This document shows, one piece after another, positions 55,833 through 63,176 of a stretch of DNA of 64,000 nt; position 1 is the first letter of the stretch; every line of letters starts with the position of its first letter. The translations under genes were made by a program, and so were the position numbers. Source of the stretch: Enterococcus sp. DIV1094 (GTDB lineage: Bacteria > Bacillota > Bacilli > Lactobacillales > Enterococcaceae). The DNA lies in NCBI RefSeq assembly GCF_017316305.2, contig NZ_CP147250.1:682001-746000 (forward strand), in the 5' to 3' direction. Under the pieces are notes generated by a model that was not told the DNA's origin, ran no database searches, and saw only the letters and a list, made by a program, of their open reading frames with translations.

Positions 55833-56951
55833 TCATTCCGTTTCTGTGAGTTCTTGCAACGTTTCTTCTAACCAACTCATCTGTTGTTCTGTCATCGGCT
55901 CGTCGACCATTTCGGTGAAGAACGTTTCCGCGAGTTTTTTTGGCTGTTTGATTTCAAGTGTCTGTCGTTTGTTCGTGGAACGATGACGACCATTCACACG
56001 TTCGACACCCAGTATTCGTGGATAGATCGCTCGTAGTTGATTCATCATATTGGGAATAACTGCGCGATCTTTTAAATAAATCTGCAAATAATTTTCGCGG
56101 TTGATCGTATGGTAAAAAGTGGGGTCTAATAATTCTTTAAAACTGGCAGTCACTTCCGCAATATCATATAAAGGCGTGATTTCTTGAAAATCTAAAACCA
56201 ATTCGTCAGTGAGATCAACGATCCAAACGCCTTTTTTCTGATTGATCTCTGAAAGTGAGAATTTAAGTGGCGAACCACTATATCTGGCATTGTCTTGTTG
56301 CAAAGCTGCTTGATTGTGTAAATGTCCCAATGCGACATAATCAAAAGGAGCTAATAATCCACCTGGAATCGCATCTAAACCGCCCACCTCGATTTTTGTT
56401 TCTGAATCCGACTTCTTGCTGCCAGTTACAAAAAAGTGACTGACCAACACCTGTTTTTTCTCAGGGTCAAACGCACCTTGCATCCGCTCAATCACTTTTT
56501 CCATCGCTTGTTGGATCGTCCGGATCGTATCATCCTCAAAATAACTTCTAGCGGAGATTGGTTCAAAATAAGGCAATAAGAAAAATTGAGTGTTTTGATA
56601 CTCAATGGGTTCAAAAGCTTCAGCAAAACGTGTTTGTAAAAAAAATTTCGTTTGACTGAACCACTCTGTTCCAGCAGATAACCGTACGCTGCTGTCATGG
56701 TTTCCTGAGATGGCAAAAATCGGGAATTTCTCGTTCAAGTTCCAATCGATCATCAAACGATTGAAGATCTCTACTGCTTCTACAGCTGGAATACTTCGAT
56801 CATATAGATCACCTGCAATGACGATCGCATCCACTTTTTCTCTTTTGGCAATCGCTAAAATCTCAGATAATGCATGTTCTTGCTCTTTCAGTAAATCGTA
56901 GCCCTGCAATTTCTTTCCTATATGCCAATCTGCTGTATGTAAAAAACGCAT
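55833..56951 (-). CDS. sbcD: Exonuclease subunit SbcD
   Basis: 372 residues. Mre11-type calcineurin phosphoesterase: FLHTADWHIGKKLQGYDL, IAGDLYDRS, ISGNHDSSVRL and ALGHLHNQAAL hold the two-metal ligands. It is the nuclease half of SbcCD and starts with GAGGTGATGAG upstream of ATG. Confidence 0.97.
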   Translation of the reverse strand: MRFLHTADWHIGKKLQGYDLLKEQEHALSEILAIAKREKVDAIVIAGDLYDRSIPAVEAVEIFNRLMIDWNLNEKFPIFAISGNHDSSVRLSAGTEWFSQTKFFLQTRFAEAFEPIEYQNTQFFLLPYFEPISARSYFEDDTIRTIQQAMEKVIERMQGAFDPEKKQVLVSHFFVTGSKKSDSETKIEVGGLDAIPGGLLAPFDYVALGHLHNQAALQQDNARYSGSPLKFSLSEINQKKGVWIVDLTDELVLDFQEITPLYDIAEVTASFKELLDPTFYHTINRENYLQIYLKDRAVIPNMMNQLRAIYPRILGVERVNGRHRSTNKRQTLEIKQPKKLAETFFTEMVDEPMTEQQMSWLEETLQELTETE

Positions 56952-57045
56952 CTCATCACCTCAAAAAAATATCCTTCTAACTATTATAACACTTCCCCCA
57001 AGGACATGACAGCTAGAATCATTTGGAAAAAGAGCATTTTATAAC

Positions 57046-57098
57046 AAAAAAGCGATAAAGAAGCGGTGTCTTAGACGTCCCGTTTCTCTTATCGCTTT
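57046..57098 (-). terminator. Terminator of the plsC-like gene
   Basis: AAAGCGATAA-GAA-CGG pairs with CCG-TTC-TTATCGCTTT; on the minus strand a T run follows. Confidence 0.82.
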
Positions 57099-57107
57099 CA
57101 TCTTCAT

Positions 57108-57743
57108 TTATTCTGATTCGTTCTTTTTAATGATTTCATATTTGAAATCAGGGTTTACTTCCTTGTCTAATTGATCAAACGCCGCTTGGGTACGTCGCTC
57201 GATTTCCGCCATCCCTTCCTTGTCAGTTTTTTTGATGTCTGACAAGTCGATCGGTTCACCAAAACGAACAATCACACGTTTTCGTTTGAATAGATCACCC
57301 AACGTTAGTGGCCCTTGGTACACTGCAGGGACGATTTTTACTTTTGCCATTTTGGCAATCAACGCCATTCCGCCTTTTAATTCAGTCGCATGTCTTGTTC
57401 CACTTGGAAACATGATCAATCCCAGATCTGTGGACTTCAAAATCTTGACTGGCGTCTTGATCACACTTGGTCCAGGATTTTCTCTCTTAACTGGGAACGC
57501 ATTTGAACGGGTCAAGATAAATCGCAGCACAGGATTTTTGAACAGTTCCTCTTTTGCCATAAAACTAAATGATTTAGGTGATGCAGCCACAGCCAGATAC
57601 AATGGATCCCACCAAGTACGGTGTGGGGCAACGAGTATGTAATTCTCGTCTTTAGGTAAGACTTCTTTATTCTCATAGCGGGCATTGCCGTTGATAACAG
57701 CTAAGATCACTTTAACGACCCCGCGCATAAATCGATAAAACAT
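57108..57743 (-). CDS. plsC: 1-acyl-sn-glycerol-3-phosphate acyltransferase (PlsC-like)
   Basis: 211 residues. Catalytic HxxxxD motif in APHRTWWDPLYLA near residue 43, and FPSGTRHATE near 115 for the glycerol-phosphate site (most family members have FPEGTR; here Ser replaces Glu). It acylates lysophosphatidic acid in phospholipid synthesis. One N-terminal hydrophobic segment anchors it to the membrane. Confidence 0.9.
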   Translation of the reverse strand: MFYRFMRGVVKVILAVINGNARYENKEVLPKDENYILVAPHRTWWDPLYLAVAASPKSFSFMAKEELFKNPVLRFILTRSNAFPVKRENPGPSVIKTPVKILKSTDLGLIMFPSGTRHATELKGGMALIAKMAKVKIVPAVYQGPLTLGDLFKRKRVIVRFGEPIDLSDIKKTDKEGMAEIERRTQAAFDQLDKEVNPDFKYEIIKKNESE

Positions 57744-57874
57744 AACCTCTTCCTTTCTTTGGTTCTCGTTCCTATAGTATGCCTAAAAAAGACTGATTTG
57801 ACAAGTTCTCTTGGTTCTTTTGATCAAAAATAGTATACTACATACGATTAGTTTTTTCATTTGGAGGGAATCAG

Positions 57875-58609
57875 ATGCTTCACGAACATGAACGTATTGA
57901 CCAATTATATGCAAAAGATATTAAGATTATTCAAAGTTCCCAAGTTTTTTCCTTTTCTATAGATGCCGTCTTACTTGCCAATTTTGCTCGTGTCCCAAAA
58001 ACAGGACAAGTCGTTGACCTCTGTGCAGGAAATGGTGCAGTCGGACTATTTTTAAGCAAACAAACAAAAGCAAAGATCGATGCGATCGAACTACAGCCAC
58101 GTTTAGCTGATATGGCGCGCCGCAGCATCTCACTGAACCACTTAGAACAACAAATGACCGTGCATACCATTGATTTAAAAGAGAGCTTATCAGTTGTGCG
58201 GCATAATTCTTGTGATTTAGTCGTTTGTAATCCCCCTTACTTCAAAGGGTTGCCTACCAACAAAAAAAATCCAAATGAACATTTAGCCATCGCCAGACAT
58301 GAAATCCACACAACACTGGAAGAAGTGATCCAAATCTCAAGTAAACTATTAAAAACAAATGGTCGTTTTGCTCTCGTACATCGGCCAGATCGCTTCTTGG
58401 AGATTTTGGCACTTATGCAAACCTATCAGATTGCACCAAAACGCGTCCAGTTCGTCTATCCTAAAGCAGGAAAAGAAGCCAATATTTTACTGATTGAAGG
58501 AATCAAGCAAGGAAAAGTAGACGGTTTTAAAGTCGCTCCCCCCTTATTTACTTATGATGCGCAAGGTGAGTATACACCTGAACTCCGTGAGATGCTTTAT
58601 GGAAAATAA
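57875..58609 (+). CDS. tRNA1(Val) (adenine(37)-N6)-methyltransferase-like (TrmN6)
   Basis: 244 residues. SAM motif VVDLCAGNGAVGLFLS near residue 47 and the adenine-N6 catalytic motif CNPPYF near 128. The N-terminal FSIDAVLLANFA matches YfiC/YabB-type tRNA methyltransferases. Start after TGGAGGGAA. The next gene starts inside its 3' end. Confidence 0.9.
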   Translation: MLHEHERIDQLYAKDIKIIQSSQVFSFSIDAVLLANFARVPKTGQVVDLCAGNGAVGLFLSKQTKAKIDAIELQPRLADMARRSISLNHLEQQMTVHTIDLKESLSVVRHNSCDLVVCNPPYFKGLPTNKKNPNEHLAIARHEIHTTLEEVIQISSKLLKTNGRFALVHRPDRFLEILALMQTYQIAPKRVQFVYPKAGKEANILLIEGIKQGKVDGFKVAPPLFTYDAQGEYTPELREMLYGK

Positions 58610-58886
58610 CCATTACTTTTATGTGCTGCATTGCCAAGACAATACGTTCTATGGCGGTTATACCACTAACTTGGCTCGCCGTTTACAAGAACATAATAAA
58701 GGCATAGGTGCTAAATACACACGTTTGAAAAAAAGACGTCCTGTAAAAATGATCCATGCGGAAGCATACACCACAAGAAGTGAAGCCACAAAAGCCGAAG
58801 CAGCATTCAAGAAACAAACGCGACGTCAAAAAGAAAGCTATTTGAAGACCCATCCTTCCCTACCTTTGCCAGATCAAACATCGTAA
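58599..58886 (+). CDS. GIY-YIG nuclease superfamily protein (YazA/UPF0213-like)
   Basis: 95 residues from ATG 58599, overlapping the preceding gene by 11 bases. YVLHCQDNTFYGGYTTNLARRLQEH contains the GIY-YIG-like strands (YVL...YGGYT), and the conserved arginine follows. Small proteins of this type are usually encoded with the tRNA methyltransferase (yabB-yazA in Bacillus), as here. The function is unknown. A terminator follows. Confidence 0.9.
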   Translation: MENNHYFYVLHCQDNTFYGGYTTNLARRLQEHNKGIGAKYTRLKKRRPVKMIHAEAYTTRSEATKAEAAFKKQTRRQKESYLKTHPSLPLPDQTS

Positions 58887-58901
58887 AAGAAATTTTTAGA
58901 G

Positions 58902-58960
58902 AAAAAGAATGCCTCAACAAAAGATCGAAGAACGATTTTTCGTTGAGGCATTCTTTTTTT
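58902..58960. terminator. Bidirectional terminator between yazA-like and oatA-like genes
   Basis: AAAAAGAATGCCTCAAC pairs exactly with GTTGAGGCATTCTTTTT around a 23-base loop. Confidence 0.9.
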
Positions 58961-58998
58961 AGAGATTCATCTGACTGCTCAGGTCAACATCGTCTCTT

Positions 58999-60930
58999 TT
59001 ATTCACTTGCTTGAGTACTATCAGAAGTCGTGTCGCTCGTACTAGTTGAAGAAGTCTCACTCGTTTGATTTGTCTCAGACCCCTTTGTTTCACCTAATAG
59101 CGCTTCGCTGACTAAATGGATATAATTCAACATTCCATCTGGATTAGGATGGACTTGGTCATCATAGAACCACTCATTATGAGCATTACTATACGAATAC
59201 CAATCGATCACTGTCATATTGTCATATTTCTTTTCCATTTCTGCCAGCATCGCATTGACTTCATTTTGCCAACGTTTCGTTGGAACGCGGACATTGACCC
59301 AATAAACCTTACGATCCCCGATCGCACTCATCAAACTATCGAATTGCGATTCAGAGAAAGAACCATTTGTTCCTAAACCAACTAATACCGTATCCTTCAA
59401 CAAGTCGCGATTTTTTAATTCTTCGATGTACGGAAGACTTGTGTATAATTGACGACCAACATCACCATCTACGACTACTTGTGGATATAATTCTTTTAAA
59501 TCCGCTGCTGCATCTAACATGACTGAATCACCAAATGCAGTCAACTCTAATTGTTGCGCTTTTTCACCTTGCTCTTTGGACAAATCGTATTTATCCAAAA
59601 TCGCTTGGTCAATAGGCGCCACGTTGTTTCCTTGGTTATTCTGACTTTTTTCAGCTAATTTTTTACTTTCAGCAATATTTTTTTGTAATTGCTCCTGATC
59701 AGCTGTCACTGCATTTTTAGGTGCGGTTACGAACCCTACTAACGCAATCGCTACGACTAATGTTCCAGGAACCACCCAAGGCTTTTTCCAGCTGAAGATA
59801 GGTTTAGTAAACCAACCTTTGACAACACGAAACGTTTGACCATAATCAAAACGCGCCAATGGACGTTCAATAAAGCGGTAGGACAACTCACTGATCAATA
59901 AGATCAATGTGATCTCAATGACTGTATGCAAGAAAACATGATCCGCGATCCCTGATACCTTTGCTTCATAAAAAATCATCACTGGAAATTGGTACAAATA
60001 AATCCCATAACTTCGCTTACCGATCCAAGTAAATATCGGATTGGTCAACCAACGATTCAAGCTCGCACCTGGATGCGCTGTAACTGCTACAAGAACCATA
60101 CATAAAAGGCTGACTAAAAATAGCCCCCCATAGTAGATAAAGCTCAAATGATCATCTAAGAAAAAGAAAAAGAGAATCAGTGTGATCAATGAGGTGAACC
60201 CCGCTATATTCAGTACCTTCTTTGCTTGTTTCGGAATGTTTTTCTTCAATCGAGTACTTGGCCAAATAAAAGCCAACGCACTCCCCATCCAAATCGAGAA
60301 CAAACGTGTATCTGTTCCATAGTAGACACGAGTCGGGTCACCATTTGGCGAGTACAACACCATCATCAAAATAGCTGAAGCAATCGCTGTTCCCATGATC
60401 GTATAAAAAATCCATTTTTTCTTACGGACAACTGCCATCAAAAAAACAAAGATGATCGGCCAGATCAGATAGTTCTGCCCTTCTACTGCTAATGACCAAA
60501 TATGAGTAAACGGTGACTCATTTGCAAATCGATCAAAATAGGATAAACCATTATTGATCTGCCACCAGTTATTGACATAAAATAAACTACTAAGTACAAC
60601 GCCCCGAAGATTATTCAATAATCCTCGCTGGAATATCGTAATATATGCTGAAGCAGTAATAAGCAAGAAAACGAGTCCAGGATACAATCGTTTCATTCGC
60701 CGCACGTAAAATTGCCAAATACTGATTTTACCATTTTGTTCCCATTCTTGTCGCAAGAGATCGGTAATCAAATAACCTGAAACGACAAAAAATATCGGAA
60801 CTCCAAGGTAACCACCCTTCATACTTGTTGGCAACAAGTGGTACAAAATAACTCCGATGACCGCTAATGAACGAATCCCATCGAAGCCAGTGATATACCG
60901 GCTACTTTTTAATCTTTTTTGTTTTTCCAT
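58999..60930 (-). CDS. Peptidoglycan O-acetyltransferase-like (OatA-type) membrane acyltransferase
   Basis: 643 residues: an acyltransferase-3 domain of about ten membrane helices (1-400; FDGIRSLAVIGVILYHLLP at the start, FFVVSGYLITDLL), then an extracellular SGNH domain with catalytic GDSVMLDA near 470, GTNGSF and the DQVHPN (Asp/His) box near 605. A Ser/Thr-rich tail ends the protein. In OatA this domain pair moves acetyl groups outward and places them on muramic acid, giving lysozyme resistance. Substrate here is inferred. Confidence 0.9.
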   Translation of the reverse strand: MEKQKRLKSSRYITGFDGIRSLAVIGVILYHLLPTSMKGGYLGVPIFFVVSGYLITDLLRQEWEQNGKISIWQFYVRRMKRLYPGLVFLLITASAYITIFQRGLLNNLRGVVLSSLFYVNNWWQINNGLSYFDRFANESPFTHIWSLAVEGQNYLIWPIIFVFLMAVVRKKKWIFYTIMGTAIASAILMMVLYSPNGDPTRVYYGTDTRLFSIWMGSALAFIWPSTRLKKNIPKQAKKVLNIAGFTSLITLILFFFFLDDHLSFIYYGGLFLVSLLCMVLVAVTAHPGASLNRWLTNPIFTWIGKRSYGIYLYQFPVMIFYEAKVSGIADHVFLHTVIEITLILLISELSYRFIERPLARFDYGQTFRVVKGWFTKPIFSWKKPWVVPGTLVVAIALVGFVTAPKNAVTADQEQLQKNIAESKKLAEKSQNNQGNNVAPIDQAILDKYDLSKEQGEKAQQLELTAFGDSVMLDAAADLKELYPQVVVDGDVGRQLYTSLPYIEELKNRDLLKDTVLVGLGTNGSFSESQFDSLMSAIGDRKVYWVNVRVPTKRWQNEVNAMLAEMEKKYDNMTVIDWYSYSNAHNEWFYDDQVHPNPDGMLNYIHLVSEALLGETKGSETNQTSETSSTSTSDTTSDSTQASE

Positions 60931-61192
60931 TCAATATTCCAACTTTTCATAAACTTTTTTCATTCGTAATATACGTGCATTACAAAAAAATAGCAAGCAA
61001 AAACTTCATAAAAGTTGCCACTTTATACTATAATCCCATAGTTTGTCTAAAAAGAACACTTTTTTTAGCAACCTTAACAAAATTTCAAATATAACAAGTT
61101 GACTTATTATTTCGTATGAAGGAGACAAAAAATCATAAACAAAAACTATTTACTTTGAATAATAGAAACCAAATCAACTGATATTGGCTTCA

Positions 61193-61405
61193 TTAGAAAA
61201 CAATTTCTTTCCTTTTACAAGATAAAGCCTGCCATTGATCTTTTTCATAATACTCCGCCTTTTCTTTGCCTTCGAATGGATCTTTGATCTTGGGAATCAA
61301 ATTAATTGTTCCATCTTCTGAATAGACGACAATATATACTTGATTTTCGGTAGGTAGATCAATTATTACAGAACTGCGTTGTCGTCTTGATTTCGTTGTA
61401 AGCAC
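61193..61405 (-). CDS. MazE/PemI-like antitoxin (AbrB-type), solitary
   Basis: 70 residues. It starts with GTG at 61405 after AAAGGAGTG: MLTTKSRRQRSSVIIDLP, the short AbrB/MazE beta-hairpin fold, followed by an acidic tail (EDGTINLIPKIKDPFEGKEKAE) typical of PemI-like antitoxins. No PemK/MazF-like frame follows: the next 260 bases lead only to oatA. It is therefore a solitary antitoxin gene, or its toxin gene has been lost. Confidence 0.7.
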   Translation of the reverse strand: MLTTKSRRQRSSVIIDLPTENQVYIVVYSEDGTINLIPKIKDPFEGKEKAEYYEKDQWQALSCKRKEIVF

Positions 61406-61456
61406 CTTATCACTCCTTTTCTACGATTACTGTACGCACTTATGAATACTTATTAC

Positions 61457-61494
61457 GAAAAAACATCACCTGTCCTTTAGCAGACAGATGATCG
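61457..61494 (-). terminator. Terminator of hicAB
   Basis: CATCACCTGTC pairs with GACAGATGATG around an 8-base loop; T run of six on the minus strand. Confidence 0.85.
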
Positions 61495-61506
61495 TTCTCT
61501 TTTGTG

Positions 61507-61893
61507 TCATATCTTTAATTTTTGAACCAAGGCTTCAGACATTGTTTTTGAAAAATTTATGCCTTCGTTTGTTGCACGCACATTCAACCAATGAGGAATT
61601 TTTATTGTCTTTTTATCTAGTTGGACATCTTTTAAGTAATCATTTAGATCCACAGAAATCAAAGTAGCAAATTCACGCTCAGAATCAATCGAAAGATCAT
61701 TGATATTAGTTGGTTTTGGCAAAGGTTTATTATTCTCAACTAAATCTCCGAGCATGATCCCTAAAGCATCCGATGCAACTTCTAACCCCTCGATAATATC
61801 TTTTGATTGTGTCACTGCTCCTTCGATATCAGGAAAATAAATTCCATATCCAACAGGATCCTTTTCAAAAATAGCTGGATAAACTTTTTTCAT
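61507..61893 (-). CDS. hicB: HicB family antitoxin
   Basis: 128 residues: a degenerate RNase H-like N-terminal domain (YPAIFEKDPVGYGIYFPDIEGAVTQSKDI, the HicB hallmark) and a C-terminal DNA-binding part (TIKIPHWLNVRATNEGINFSK) of the ribbon-helix-helix type. It neutralises HicA and represses its operon. Start after AAGGGGAG; 34 bases after hicA. Confidence 0.93.
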   Translation of the reverse strand: MKKVYPAIFEKDPVGYGIYFPDIEGAVTQSKDIIEGLEVASDALGIMLGDLVENNKPLPKPTNINDLSIDSEREFATLISVDLNDYLKDVQLDKKTIKIPHWLNVRATNEGINFSKTMSEALVQKLKI

Positions 61894-61927
61894 TCATCTC
61901 CCCTTCTTTCGTAAAAGCACAGCTGGC

Positions 61928-62116
61928 TTAAATGCCCACTGCTTTTCGAACAGAATCTTCTACTCTTCTAGATAACTCTTTTGAATGGCTAGTAAGGATA
62001 ACGGGTCTAGGATAATCCTTTTTAGTGAATTTCCTATGTGAGCCCTTCCCACCTTTCACTTCAACAAAGCCAGCATCTTTCAGTAGCTTTTCTGCTTCTC
62101 TGATTGTCATGGGCAT
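61928..62116 (-). CDS. hicA: HicA family mRNA interferase toxin
   Basis: 62 residues from ATG 62116, eight bases after AGGAGG. dsRBD-like fold: MTIREAEKLLKDAGF, then VKGGKGSHRKFTK, which carries the catalytic histidine (GSHRKF). It cleaves mRNA unless bound by HicB, encoded downstream. Confidence 0.94.
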   Translation of the reverse strand: MPMTIREAEKLLKDAGFVEVKGGKGSHRKFTKKDYPRPVILTSHSKELSRRVEDSVRKAVGI

Positions 62117-62134
62117 TGCACATACCTCCTGACT

Positions 62135-62186
62135 ATTATATATTAGCACGTACTGGGCGCACTGTGAAGGTACACACTATACCTTC
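62135..62186 (-). promoter_or_regulatory. hicAB promoter with operator-like inverted repeat
   Basis: GAAGGTA-7 bases-TACCTTC (62166-62186) overlaps the -35 box (TTCACA) of a promoter with TAATAT 17 bases on; a second TATAAT lies at 62140-62135. Self-regulation by HicB at this repeat is inferred. Confidence 0.6.
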
Positions 62187-62347
62187 AACGAAACTTCAAA
62201 AATGCTCTTACATTTTTTTTAGTGACAACATCTTAATATGTAAGATAAGTCAGTTTCTATATTAGTAGCGGGCTAGTGGTTTTATTTAACCTTTCTATAC
62301 AAATTAAAAATAAAGGATTCTACAAAATTGATTTCGAAAAACTGTTC

Positions 62348-62364
62348 GTATACACTGTATATAC
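62348..62364 (+). promoter_or_regulatory. Operator-like repeat in the AbrB-Doc promoter
   Basis: GTATA-7 bases-TATAC at the -10 region of a plus-strand promoter (TTGATT at 62327-62332, 17-nt spacer, TACACT). It precedes the antitoxin ATG by 22 bases. Confidence 0.5.
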
Positions 62365-62386
62365 AAAAAAAGAGAGGGAGATTCAT

Positions 62387-62620
62387 ATGCCTATTAAAGA
62401 AAGAAAATTTAGAGAAGTAGGAAATTCAGTGGTCTTGACTATTTCAAAAGACTTTCTTAAAGAAAATGGATTGAAACCTGGGGATACAGTTTTTTTAGAT
62501 GAAGAGAAACTGAAGGCTGCAATTACAAAGAAACAGCCTATATCTGATGAAATCGATGTGGCAATAGCCCAAGCATTAATGGATTATGACACAACTTTCA
62601 AAGGACTGGTGGATAAATGA
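62387..62620 (+). CDS. AbrB/MazE-type antitoxin of a Doc system
   Basis: 77 residues from ATG 62387 after GAGAGGGAG; the frame's earlier start at 62276 has no such site. KFREVGNSVVLTISKDFLKENGLKPGDTVFLDEEK is a SpoVT/AbrB swapped-hairpin DNA-binding domain; the acidic tail ends LMDYDTTFKGLVDK, which probably binds the toxin. The next gene starts within its stop codon (ATGA). Confidence 0.88.
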   Translation: MPIKERKFREVGNSVVLTISKDFLKENGLKPGDTVFLDEEKLKAAITKKQPISDEIDVAIAQALMDYDTTFKGLVDK

Positions 62621-63024
62621 CCGTAAAGTATCTTGAAGCTAGAGATATCATAAAAATGAATGTGATCCAGATAAAGAAATACTCTCCTAATGAACCAATT
62701 GGTGTAAAAGATCCTGATGCTTTAGAAATGTGTGTTGGCCAACTACAAGTAACTGCTTTTGGTGAGGAAATTAGCGCTTCCATTTATGAGAAAGCAACGA
62801 TGCTACTGTTACAATTGATTAAGAAACGTCCCTTTCATAATGCAAATAAGAGAACTGCTTTCTTAGCATTATTTGTATTCCTAAAGATTAATGGTTACGT
62901 TCTAACTATTCCAGAGAAAAAAGCAATTGATTTAGTGATAAATATTGCTATTTATGATGGTGCCTTTGATCAGTTAAAAGAAGAAGTCTTGATTATGATA
63001 AAAACACATACAAAGCCAAGTTAG
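62617..63024 (+). CDS. Doc (death-on-curing) family toxin with altered Fic motif
   Basis: 135 residues. Conserved Doc features: N-terminal MTVKYLEARDIIKMN, and the Fic-type motif at about residues 70-80 reading KKRPFHNANKRTAF. The canonical Doc motif is HxFxDANKR; here the first His is Arg (codon CGT, one base from CAT) and the Asp is Asn, while ANKR is kept. Doc phosphorylates elongation factor Tu and needs this histidine, so activity is doubtful. It overlaps the antitoxin gene by 4 bases. Confidence 0.88.
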   Translation: MTVKYLEARDIIKMNVIQIKKYSPNEPIGVKDPDALEMCVGQLQVTAFGEEISASIYEKATMLLLQLIKKRPFHNANKRTAFLALFVFLKINGYVLTIPEKKAIDLVINIAIYDGAFDQLKEEVLIMIKTHTKPS

Positions 63025-63045
63025 TCGACTTCGTATGTGTTTTTT
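63001..63045 (+). terminator. Terminator overlapping the end of the doc gene
   Basis: AAAACACATAC pairs with GTATGTGTTTTTT; the stem spans the stop codon at 63022. Confidence 0.75.
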
Positions 63046-63066
63046 ATGATTAAATAATAATTTGCA

Positions 63067-63108
63067 TTCAACTGTATAGAAAACGGTAATTTTCTATACA
63101 GTTGAAAA
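63067..63108. repeat. Long perfect inverted repeat upstream of the sensor kinase
   Basis: TTCAACTGTATAGAAAA and its complement surround CGGTAA, a 17-bp hairpin, with outer halves TAATTTG/CAAATTA separated by 5 and 6 bases. No T run follows. It lies between the doc terminator and an extended -10 promoter (TATGCTATAAT at 63144-63154). Confidence 0.7.
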
Positions 63109-63176
63109 GGTCAAATTAATTACTAAAAAAATACATTATAAGCTTTATGCTATAATTTTAGAAAACACATTAGAAG

